Position numbers and translations under genes: made by a program. Positions 46,696 to 56,266 of a DNA stretch of 64,000 nt are shown here, one piece after another. The notes below the pieces were generated by a model that was not told the origin of the DNA, did no database searches, and saw nothing but the letters and a program-made list of their open reading frames with translations. The DNA comes from Geosiphon pyriformis (Eukaryota > Glomeromycota > Glomeromycetes > Archaeosporales > Geosiphonaceae). The stretch covers positions 66,347 to 130,346 of the forward strand of contig JAAOMT010000777.1 in NCBI GenBank assembly GCA_016748015.1, in the 5' to 3' direction. The first letter of the stretch is position 1, and every line of letters starts with the position of its first letter.

Positions 46696-47375
46696 ATAAT
46701 TGACCTGGTTTGGAAAGTGGCTACATGCAATATGAAGAGCATAAACAATCCTGCCAAGCAGAAAGATATTGTTCAATGGCACAAAAATGCGGGTAACATG
46801 ATTTCTGTGGTTACTGAAACAAAGTTGAAAAGAAAAGTCCGTCCTTGGATTATGAACAAATTTGATGGTGTTCGGGTGTTTACCTCTGGTTTGGAGTTTA
46901 GTTATTTGGGTACAGGAGTTGCCATAATTATGGATGTTTCTCTGGCAAAGCATGTGTGCAAGATTTCTGAGGTGCTCAGCTGGCTCATCTCTGTGAAATT
47001 GCTTTTCAAAAATAAACTTTCAGTAACAGTTTTGGGCTTATATGCAGGTGCCACCTTGGAAAAGAGACTGGCTCACTCTCATGTTGTCAATTTAATGGTG
47101 GCTGAAGCTTTAAATGGCAGTACTTTTGTTGTTCTTGGTGGCGACTTTAACAAAAATGATTCTGGCTGTAGTGCGAACTTCAAGAAATGTCTGGATTTGG
47201 GTTTGTTTGATTCTTTATATGGTTCTTTTTTGCACAGGCTTCCCACATGGTCCAATTCAAGGGGTGTTCATAAGTGCATAGACTTTATATTAGTTAGCAA
47301 TAGTCTTCACAGTTTTTTTTTTAACCAGTGTGTGTTGTGTCCGGCCAAATTTTTTGATTCTGATTACTTGGCTGT
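46696..47375 (+). pseudogene. LINE L3 ORF2: AP-endonuclease, cut by gypsy C
   Basis: Open from 46696 to the LTR. No ATG remains at the start (ATA-ATT-GAC where L1 has ATG-AGT). Motifs: ATCNMKSINN, VTETKLKRK, GGDFNKND, IDFILVS and DSDYLAV, where the final His is Tyr. Apart from that His and the lost start, the domain looks the most complete in the window. The reading ends 3' of the SDY block, where gypsy C enters. Confidence 0.87.
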
Positions 47376-48356
47376 TGTTACTGGAGGTTTTTGGTCTCTT
47401 TTCTTGAATTTTGTTGATGCCTGTTTGCTGTGAATTCACATTTCCAGGAAGTAGTTGGACCTTCAGTAACTGAATTTATCTTCAAATTATCTCCTATAAT
47501 TTGAACTTACTGGACTTATGAGTAGAATGGCCAATTCCGTGCCAGTTGTTTTATGTAGTTACGTTGTAGTAAACATCAACTCTTTCCCAAGAATTGCTTG
47601 TCTGGAAGCTCACTAAAATGTGTAGTTACTTTGCTGTGAAAGTCAACTCTTCTACAGAAATCTCGTCTGTAGGCTACCCTAATGATTGTAATAAAAAAAG
47701 AAAAGAAAAATAAAAGAAATGTAAAAGAAATAGAATTTTGTCAAGAGAAACGTTTTTCTATCCAGGCCTGGAGTCACTAACAGTTTACTGAAATTGGTAG
47801 CTAATCAATTTCAAAACGTTTAGTTGGTTTTTGGGGATTTTCCACGTGTACTAATTAAAGAATTTGGTTTTTCAAATTATTTGATATTTATTTCTTTTTG
47901 TGTGCATAGGAATGGTTTTAAGTGATAAATCTAAAGTAAGATATATTTTTTCGAAGAGAGAAGCTCTTCTTTTATACAACTTGTCGTAACACTATTCTAT
48001 GAACTTGAACTTTGCTATTTTCTACAATTTTGCTGAACTAAAGATAAATTTTGGTGAACTACAAGTTATTTCTGCAAACTATTAGATATTTTGGTGAACT
48101 ATCAATTATTTCGGCAAATTTCTACAAATTTTGGCGAACTTTTGAATGTTACATAGTTCGGAGTATTGCATGATTGATCATCGCAATTAGGTTACATTTG
48201 TGTTGTGTACAATTTGGGTTATTAATTAAATGATGATTTTGGACATTTTTACTAATGTAATAAGTGATAATTTGAAACGATAATATATGCTAATTAATGA
48301 TAGGATTTATAAGATAATTTTATGCTAAATAATATTTTTAATTTCATCTGGTAACA
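47376..48356 (-). repeat. 3' LTR of gypsy C
   Basis: TGTTACTGG to TGGTAACA on the plus strand; matches 56267-57181 and the LTRs of B. Short ATTTCGGCGAACTA-type units lie at about 48050-48145. Confidence 0.93.
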
Positions 48357-48370
48357 TAACCTCCTTCTCA
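48357..48370 (-). promoter_or_regulatory. Polypurine tract of gypsy C
   Basis: Minus strand TGAGAAGGAGGTTA directly before the LTR start TGTTACC; it overlaps the ORF3 stop. Confidence 0.75.
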
Positions 48371-49045
48371 AGACTGAGCTCCGTCAAAAGTCCAAGTACT
48401 GTCTGTAATTTCCAGATAGTAATCCAAAATTATTGAAGAAATTTGGTCTAAAAATTGTTGAAATTTCAGTTCTGTGAGCTTTTTAATGTATTGAATCTTC
48501 AAAGGTCATAAAATTGGGTTTTGTAAGACATTTTCACAGGTGTGGAATAGGTTATAAAGTTTAAGAGCAGCTCTGAGCTTGTAGTGACTGTTTGTTGGTC
48601 CAGCTGTTATTTTGAATTCGTTGTGGAGTTGTTTCTGAATAGCTTTTTTTGTGAGATTTGCTGTTGTAAGTTTCAGTTTCCATTTGTAGAGTGTTTTTCC
48701 AATGTGAAAATATCTATAGATTGGAGGATATTCAGTGTTTTTCTTATTGAGACACAGTTGAAGTCTTTGTTGAATTGTAGCATTTGGTGAAATACTAATC
48801 AGAGTGAGCATTAGGTTTTTTCTTAAAGCAAGCTTTAAAAGTTCTGGCAGGTGAATTCCAGAATAACTTCTTGTGTTCTTTTTATATGGGTGATATTTTC
48901 GTGAATTTGGGGCTAAATTTGTAACTACTTCTGTTTGGGTATAATTAATGTGGTTTCCAGTAACAGTAATAGATAATTCAGGTATTGTTTTTAAAGCTAA
49001 CATTAGTTTTTGAGATAATTGTTGAATGTTTTGAGAAATAGTCAT
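48368..49045 (-). pseudogene. Extra ORF (ORF3) after integrase, gypsy C
   Basis: An ATG at 49045, 117 bases after the pol stop, opens 225 codons ending with TGA at the polypurine tract. One internal TGA (48506-48508) replaces a CGA Arg codon kept in B; otherwise it is intact, with 179 aa open. Blocks include MTISQNIQQLSQKLM, NHINYTQTEVVTNLAPNSRK, YPPIYRYFHIGKTLYKWKL and a C-terminal ELKFQQFLDQISSIILDYY. It looks soluble and helical, with basic patches. Homologues occur in A and B, but I know no domain for it. A capsid-associated, nucleic-acid-binding or regulatory role is possible; none is shown. Confidence 0.72.
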
Positions 49046-49161
49046 TATAAGAAATTTGAAATAAAAGAAAATTATTTTTGGTGTATGGGTTTTTATGTTA
49101 TTTTTGTTTTGTTTTTGTGAGATTGTTTCTAAATTATAAGGGAATAACTAGTAAAATTAAA

Positions 49162-50360
49162 TTAGTTCAGGTTGGAAGGTTGTTTAATGACAACTATTGG
49201 TTCTAAGTTTCGGGGAATATCTTCGGGATTGACTAAAAGGGAATATATACCAATTTGTGGAATTAATGGTTCAGAATTGTTTCTGAAATGATAGTGTTTC
49301 AAACAATCTCCATGTGCAACTTTTGCTAGGATTTTGTCATCAAGTTTTAGCTTGTATGATCCGTTGCCTAGAACTTCATGGATAAAGAATGGTCCATCCC
49401 ATTTATTTTCAAATTTTCCACTCCATTGTTTTTCAGCTTTAGTTCTGTGTAAAAGAACTTTGTTTCTGATTTTAAATTCATTGGTGACTGGAGGCGATTT
49501 GTCATCATGCTGTTCTTTTTGTCGAGCTTGGAAGTGTTTAATATGGTGGCTGCTATTCGTCGTTTTCTTTCCAATATGCTAAGCAGAGTGTAGGCTCTTC
49601 GCTGAAGCATTTCTTGGAAATTGTTTTCATTGATTGGTTGTGCTGGGTATGTTTCCACTGTAAAACTAATTGGTAATGTTGCTGTCCTTTCGTAAGTTAA
49701 ATCAAATGGTGTGTGTTTTGTGGTATCTTGTTTTAGTATTCTGTATGCTAGCAACACTAATGGAATAAAGATATCCCACTCTTGCTCAAAATCGGTTGAG
49801 ACTTTGGCTAATGACTTACACAATGTTCTGTTAAAATGTTCTACAAGTCTGTTTGTTTGTGGATAGTAAGGCAAAGACAGAGGTCTTTTGACATTGAATT
49901 GTTCACAAATTTTTTGTATCAGGTTGTTCACAAAGTGTGTCCCCTGATTGGATAAAAGTTCAATTGGACATCCGTGTCTACAAATGATATCTTCATAGAT
50001 GAAATTTGCTACTGATTTTGCATCTGCTTGTTGAATGGCTCTGGCTTCAGGCCATTTAGTAAGATAGTCTACAGCTACTGCAATATAATGGTTTCCTTGA
50101 ATGGTGATAGATAGTGGTCCAACTAAATCGATACCAACTCGGTTAAAGAGTTGTCCAACTTTGATTGGATTTAATGGTTCAGTAGGGCATGTTCCTTCTT
50201 TTCTTTGACAACTATCACAAGATTCGACATATTTGTGAATGTTTTTTCTTATTCGAGACCAAAAGTAGTATTCTAGTGTTCTTTGGATGGTGCTATCTTT
50301 TCTGAAGTGTGCTGATGAAGAATCTGAGTGCATGTTGTATAATATGATCTCTTTTTCCTG
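49162..50360 (-). pseudogene. Integrase of gypsy C
   Basis: The open frame 49368-50333 holds the zinc part (HSDSSSAHFRKD, CDSCQRKEG), the core (GIDLVGPL, DYLTKWPEAR, LLSNQGTHFVN, RLVEHFNRTL) and more. A one-base loss near 49550 shifts the end out of frame; in the right frame the GPF module (WDGPFFIHEVLGNGSYKL) continues to a TAA at 49162-49164. The second catalytic Asp is Asn (codon 49947-49949), as in B. Confidence 0.88.
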
Positions 50361-51894
50361 TTCTTGTATTAATCTGAGTGGTTTGTTTGGGTTTTTGAAA
50401 TTTCAATGATAAATAATGTTGTTGTGTAGAAAATATTGTTTGGCTTGTTGTTGTAGTCAATGTTTTTTATTTGGAGACCAATCTGTTGGGATTGTTAATG
50501 ATTCCAAATATTGTTTGAGATTGTTGTAGTTTTCCAAATTCATTGTTTGTTGGCTCTTTTGGTTGGTTAAGTTGAGTGTTGGTTTTTGTGGGTTTTTTTT
50601 TCTAATCTTGTCTCATTCTGGAAAGACAGTCAACATTGGTGTGGAGTTTTCCTGGTTTGTGATGTACTATGTATTGATAGTTTGCTAGAAATCCTGTCCA
50701 TCGGGTTTGTTTTGCATTCAGCTGAGTATTTTTGTTCTGAAGCCATTTGAGTCCAATATTATCAGTAATAATATCGAATTTTTTAGGCCTGAGATAAAGG
50801 TTGAAGTGGTGTAGGGCCCAAATTACGGCTGTTGTTTCTAGTTCTGTGGCAGGGTAGCTTTTCTCAGCTGGTTTTAATGTTCTGCTAGCATAAGCAATTA
50901 CTTGCTCATTTCCGTTGTCATCTAGTTGTGATAAAATGGCATCAAAAGCAGTATATGAAGCATCTGTAGTTAGTTGAAATCAGTTGCTGAAATCCGGGTA
51001 GACAAGGATTGAAGCTGTTATCAGTTTTTTCTTGAGAATTTCAAAAGCTTTTTGGTGTTCGGTAGTCTATTTGTATTCAACATTTTTGGTGGTAAGCTGG
51101 TTGAGGGGTTTTGCAATTTCCGAGAATCTTTTGATAAACTTCCAATAGTAGGATGCTAATCCTATAAATCCTTTTAGTTCTGTAGTGTTTCGAGGAGTTT
51201 TGAAGTTTTTGACAATACTGATTTTTTCAGAGTTCGGTTTAATTCCATTTTTACTAACAATATGACCAAGGAAGACCAGGCTTGTTTTTCCAAAGTAGCA
51301 TTTTTTGATATTGAGTTTTAGTCTTGCTTTTTGTAATTGTTGAAAAACTTCTCGCAGATGTTTTAAGTGTAATTTGAACGATGGAAAATAAACATCAGTA
51401 TTGTCAAGATAAATGACTACTGACTTCCAAAGAAGTCCTTGGTACACAACATCCATTAATCTCTGAAATGTTGTTGGTGCATTGCATAATCTGAAAGGCA
51501 TTACATTGAACTTATAATTTCTACCTTGGGTGGTGAATGCTGTTTTGGGGTGATCTTTGGGATCTATAGCAACTTGCCAGTAACAGTTTTCTAAATCTAG
51601 TGTTGAAAAGTATTTGGATTTTCCAAGGGCATCTAACATGTCATCAATTCGGGGAAAGGGGTAGGCATCTCCAATTGTAACACTGTTGAGTTGTCAATAG
51701 TCAACACAAAATCATATCTTTCCATTTTTCTTTTTAACTAGTACTACAAGTGAAGCCCAAAAACTCATGGAGGGTTGAATGAGCCTATTGTTAAACATTC
51801 ATTGTACTTCTTCTTGGATGAATTGGTGGCTTTCTGGAGCAATTCAATATGCTTGTTGTCTTTTTGGTTTGGCATCTCCTGTATAAATTTGGTG
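50361..51894 (-). pseudogene. RT and RNase H of gypsy C
   Basis: The open frame 51067-51639 carries FSTLDLENCYWQVAI, VMPFRLCNAPTTFQRL, YLDNTDVYF (second Asp to Asn, codon 51400-51402) and FLGHIVSKNGI. RNase H follows (TDAS, ELETTAVIWAL, IITDN, NVDCLSR) to about 50610. The stretch between the RNase H end and the integrase is poorly conserved. Stops are transition-type relative to B. Confidence 0.87.
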
Positions 51895-53067
51895 TTAGAC
51901 CAAATCGGTTCTTCCTAAGTCATTGTTGTTTTTAGCAAAAATATTGGCAAATTCTGCAATTGGCTCTTTGAGCTGGCTCCGTTGTTGTGATTCAAGTTGT
52001 CCCATGTTGATTTGAGATAGTTTTTCTATGACAACATGGTAGTTTTCAGAGCTAGAATTTGGGTTGATTTTTAGTAGTGAATGTCCAATAATTTCAGAGA
52101 AATTGGAGACTGTTTGGGGTAATTCTTGTTGAAATATATTACTGTGAATAACTTCAATTTCTAAATTATTTAATAAAATTATGGAATAATTATTGGGGTT
52201 GTAAAAAGTAACTTGGACTTTTTTTGTTCTTTCTGGAATATAAATGTTTGGGATCAAAATATTATGTTCCAAGCAGACTTGTTTATTGGACTCAAAAATT
52301 TGTTGTGTGGTTGTTGGCTTTGGGCAGGTGTAGATTTCCAGATGTTCTCCAAAGGGTAAGATGGTAATTGGTTGTAGAAGTCTAAGAATCTGGTGGAATT
52401 TGTTCTGTGTGTTAAGAGCTATATTAACTGAAACTGTAAATTGTCCAGTTGAACCAAAACCTTGGGTTTCTCTATCGCTTTTTCCTAATTGTTTTCTTTG
52501 ATTGACTAGTTGCAAACCCGAAATGTTAATTAGGGATAGATAAATAGCTTGGGCAATTTTTTCAGCATGTTCGATCTTAAATGATTTGTCAGTTTCATTT
52601 TGAAGCATCACTGTTATGTCTCCAGTATATCCAGCGTTGATTATTCCTCCTCTGACATTAATTTCTTTGCTTGCCAGAGAGGACCGGGAGATGATTTGAA
52701 CCATCGCTCCTAGTGGGATTTCGAGTGCAATTTTGAGGTTGATTTTTGTGAGAAATTTAGGTTTGAGAACAAGAGTATCCTTGTTTGGATATCTTAGGTC
52801 ATATCCAGCATCAATTTCGTGTGTTTTTTCGGGTTTTATTCTTTGTTTATTGTTGTTGAAGTATTTAAGTTGTAAGGCAGGCTGATTTTCAATAAGGTAA
52901 ATAGGTGTTGTTTCAATTTTTTCCATTGCTTCAGGTTTTCCAAATTCAATTTTGTTTTCATCATTTTCGCTGAGCAAGGGAATACTAAAAGCGTAGCATT
53001 CAGAACACCACTGTTCATCACAAGACATAATGCATTTTTCACATAGCCTAATGTTTATTTGCTCTAA
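51895..53067 (-). CDS. Gypsy C pol segment: Cys cluster, dUTPase, linker
   Basis: A 377-aa open frame within the Gag-Pol frame. It begins in the CDEQWCSECY cysteine cluster, has a dUTPase at residues about 70-200 (DAGYDLRYP, SRSSL, GIINAGYTGD, EKIAQAIYLS, RETQGFGST) and a linker to RT. The motif 3 Asp is Asn (codon 52636-52638). The stop just upstream (TGA near 53066) replaces the CGA of B. Confidence 0.87.
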   Translation of the reverse strand, partial: LEQINIRLCEKCIMSCDEQWCSECYAFSIPLLSENDENKIEFGKPEAMEKIETTPIYLIENQPALQLKYFNNNKQRIKPEKTHEIDAGYDLRYPNKDTLVLKPKFLTKINLKIALEIPLGAMVQIISRSSLASKEINVRGGIINAGYTGDITVMLQNETDKSFKIEHAEKIAQAIYLSLINISGLQLVNQRKQLGKSDRETQGFGSTGQFTVSVNIALNTQNKFHQILRLLQPITILPFGEHLEIYTCPKPTTTQQIFESNKQVCLEHNILIPNIYIPERTKKVQVTFYNPNNYSIILLNNLEIEVIHSNIFQQELPQTVSNFSEIIGHSLLKINPNSSSENYHVVIEKLSQINMGQLESQQRSQLKEPIAEFANIFAKNNNDLGRTDLV

Positions 53068-53739
53068 TCATTGAATTTGAGCTTTTTGTGTTGGGTAGGT
53101 GTGACTTGCAATTTGGTGGTAGACTTCTACTTCGTCTTCATAATCAAATCCAGCTAATTCCATGGTGTATTCAATGTATTCTGCTTTCTTTATTTGATGA
53201 ACATCTTCTTTGGTAGCTCTATTAATTAATGCCATTGCTAGGTTGAAAATCATCTCAGCATTATGGGAATAATGATAAAGTTTGTTGAGAGCACTGTTGT
53301 ATGCCGCATTAAAGGGTGTTCCTCTTTTTACTTTTTCTGAAATTGATAAAGCATATTGGTAGATCTGATCACAGACTTTTCTTCTCATGGCTATATCAAT
53401 CCAATTGCATTCTTCTGGTAGCATATCTCCACAAGTCAAACAAGGAGTGTTGTCCCATTTTCCACTTCTTTTTATTAGATGGCCCCATCATTCTCTGTAG
53501 CAAGCCTTGTAGTAATAACAAGTATGATTTTCATATTCTTCTTCAGGTGAAATGCAGGCTCCCATTGACAATAGTTTCTTGTGGCAGTCTTTACATTTAA
53601 AGAGAATATAGGAGCGTTGTTTTTTTGGTTTGGGTTTTGAGTAAGGGATATTCCATCCAGAGGTTTTAGGTTCAGAATGTGGAGTAAAATATTCTTGTTC
53701 TGTTTCATCGGCCCAGTTAGATGTTAATCCAAGAGCCAT
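53068..53739 (-). pseudogene. Cys-rich/helical region between protease and dUTPase, gypsy C
   Basis: The main pol frame gives CKDCHKKLLSMGAC, then HTCYYYKACYRE, a TGA (53488-53490) where B has CGA, then a TPCLTCGD block, a helical stretch with ALSISEKVKRGTPFNAAYNS and MALINRATKEDV, ending before the second Cys cluster. The cysteine spacing suggests zinc-binding ribbons. B has the same region. It is not a normal part of Ty3/gypsy pol as I know it, and its function is unknown. Confidence 0.65.
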
Positions 53740-54540
53740 AAATGTTTCAATGAAGGGTTTTTCCTTTTTTGGTTCAAATTCAAAAGCTGGGGCTTTTTCA
53801 GAGTGTTTGTTGAATGTACCACAAGTGGCAGGTACTCAGGTGTGTTGTTCTTGGTAGAAGATTGTTAATTCTTGTGTTTTCCAATTCAGATTAGCATTGG
53901 CTTTTTGAAGCCAATCATTTCTGACGAGAGCTTAATACTGGGCTGCATTCATTACAAGAACTTTGACTGGAATGGTGATTCCATCAAGAGTGAACGGAAA
54001 ATTGTCAATTTCTCCTACTGGGGTCTTTTTCATGCTATCAGCAGTAATAATTACTGTTTGAGCTGGTCGGTCAACATTTTTCTTTAACTGTTGCATTAAC
54101 TGGTAGATAATAATGCTTCCGGCGGATCCACTGTCTAGGATTAAGCAAATTGCCTTTCCTTCAACTTCTGCTTTAGTGTACATAGTAGTGATTGCTTTTT
54201 GTTCATTGGCGGATGCATTGCTAAGCAGGAATGGTGACTCATTTGCTTCGAACTTAAAAGGGAATATATCTGAAAGGTTAGCGTTTTCAGCGATTTTGGC
54301 TGGTGGAATTGTGGTGGGAGTATAGGAAGAGTTTTGTTGTTGTGCTGCAGCTCTACCTTCCAAATGTGCAGTATAGTGAAAATTCTGTTCTTCTGGCATT
54401 GTTAAATAACTGGGTTGAGTGTGGTAATGGTTGGGTCTTGGTTGAGTGGAATTTTGGAGAACCAATTAATTGTTTGAACTGATTCTATTGTTGTGTATTT
54501 GGTATTGGTTTTGTGGTGTAAATTGATTTTGTGTAATCAG
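53740..54540 (-). pseudogene. Retropepsin-like protease of gypsy C
   Basis: Same frame as gag. It shows a Gln/Pro-rich lead, LILDSGSAGSIIIYQLMQQL with the catalytic DSG, and DWLQKANANLNW near the end. Stops at about 53934 (TAA; Gln in B) and near 53840 (TGA; CGA in B) and one near 54466 (TAA; Gln in B) break it. Confidence 0.85.
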
Positions 54541-56265
54541 TCTTCGAGCAGGTACTTGATAATGTTGTGTGGGTGGTTGTTGGTATTGCTGTTGAATTGG
54601 CTGTGGAGCAGGCTGATAATAGTTATTTTGGTATTAAGGTCTTGGTGGATAGTAAGCTGATGGTGGTAGTTGATAATAAGATTGCTGTGATGGAGGGTAA
54701 CGTTGATTACTCCTATTTTGTTGGTCTCATTGTAGCTTTCTGCAATCTCTTTTCCAGTGGCCAGAAATTCCACAGTAATGGCAATTCTGAAGCTGGTTAT
54801 TGGAAAGTGATGCAAAGTTATTTTGATTTTGTCTTTGGAGTGGTTGATATCTTTGGGGTTGCTGTTGTTGTTGATTGGTAAAATAGTTTTCAATTTTCTT
54901 TGTGAGTTGGTCAATTTTTTCCTCAGCTGCTAAGCTGGTTTCTCCAATTGCCAAATTTACAAGTTTTGTGTGATTGGCCTCTTCCATGGCCATTTCGTAT
55001 CTTTTCGCATGTTGTATGGCAGAGTTCAAATTTTCTGGGGCATGTGGGCAAATCTTTTTAATTAGTTTATCTTTTAGGCCAGTGATAAATTGATTCAAGA
55101 TTTGAGCATCAGAATAATAATCATTTGTTTCGAGTTGGCAAATTTGTCTGAGAAGTTTGTTGAATTTCTCAATATAAGTCATAACAGATTTGGGGGGTTC
55201 TTGTTTGATATTTTGAAAATGATTGCGAAGGGTGATAGAGGTATTATTGTCAGTGAACTGTTCAAGGAAGGCTGCTTTGAAAGTGTTCCAATCATTGAAT
55301 GAGATGGCCAAGTTTTCAAACCATTCTCTTGCTATTCTTTTAAGAAAGTAAGAAATTGTTCTTAACATTCTGGCAGCATTCCATTCATTTGTATCTCCAG
55401 CTTTAGTAACTTGGTTGAGCTATTCTTGGAAACTGGTCTCAATGTCTTCTCCATTAAATTCAGGAATTTTTGTGATGTAGGTTGTCATTTCGTCTTCTTC
55501 GTTTTTGCTAACTATTGATTCTTCTTCAGATATTTTGGAGTCATTTTCTTCATTTGCTGCTGTCTCAGAGTGTTCACTTTGATTTTCAGCTAGAAAGTCA
55601 AGGAGATTGGAACTAGTTTGAAGGGGTTCTTGTTGTCTAGTGGGACTTCTGAGTGATGTAAAATCTTCTGGTCTTGCAAATTGATTCAAGGGTGAATTAG
55701 ATATTTGTGCTTGTGCAAGTGAAGCTGGAAAAGGTGTAATAGTAAGTGGAAATTTTGAACTGGTTCCTTGTTCAGGTGTTTGTAAATGTATGACAGTTGT
55801 TTTTGGTAGTGTTGGAGTATTTGGGGTGGTTCTTGAGTATTGCTTCAATTTGTTTTTGTCTTTGTTGCTTGTTTCTGTTTTCGATTCAAAATCAATAGAG
55901 TATTGAGACTGCACTAGATATGTTTCTTCACAGTATTTAATAATGTTAAAATTAAGTTCATGAAAGTAAGTGGCAAGTGTTTTACTGTTAAGGTCTTCAG
56001 TTCCCAACTGTGAATAGTGTACTAAATTATTATAAATGTTGCTTCTAACTTCTGTGATATTGTAATTTCCAAAAAGATAATTGTTGATGCAGTTTTCAAT
56101 GTATTGGTATACTGATTTCTTGACAACTTCAATTTTGTCTGAAATGTTGAATCTTTGCTTGCAGTGGGTGTAAATTGATTGGTAATACTCTAGAGTTGTT
56201 GCATCTGGTGTGGTCACCACTTTTGAAGTTGTTTTTGCTGTGTTGTTTCCGTGGAAGAGCACCAA
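54541..56265 (-). pseudogene. Gag of gypsy C
   Basis: Open pieces 55420-56265 and 54727-55368 lie in one frame, separated by a TAG (55417-55419) where B has TGG. The N-terminal 250 residues are polar, with a Ser/Thr/Pro-rich part. A retrotransposon Gag domain follows (MLRTISYFLKRIAREWFENL to GLKDKLIKKICPHAPENLNS), then a knuckle CHYCGISGHWKRDC. No ATG occurs before MTTYITKIPEF, although about 250 upstream codons are open in this frame. The C-terminal Gln/Pro-rich stretch leads into the protease. Confidence 0.87.
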
Positions 56266-56266
56266 A
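56249..56266 (-). promoter_or_regulatory. Candidate primer-binding site of gypsy C
   Basis: TTTGGTGCTCTTCCACGG on the minus strand directly at the LTR edge, nearly identical to that of B. Confidence 0.55.

Larger units (their letters stand above)
44741..47375 (+). mobile_element. LINE L3, 5' part (ORF1, endonuclease)
   Basis: L3 starts with the leader AAAAACTTCTTTCTCTC shared with other LINE 5' ends, then ORF1 and the endonuclease of ORF2 until gypsy C begins at 47376. It resumes in RT at about 57230. It is the least decayed LINE here and belongs to a subtype distinct from L1/L2. Confidence 0.88.

Noticed and set aside
48368-49045. Envelope gene
   Set aside because: No signal peptide, membrane helix or glycoprotein-like cysteines are visible.
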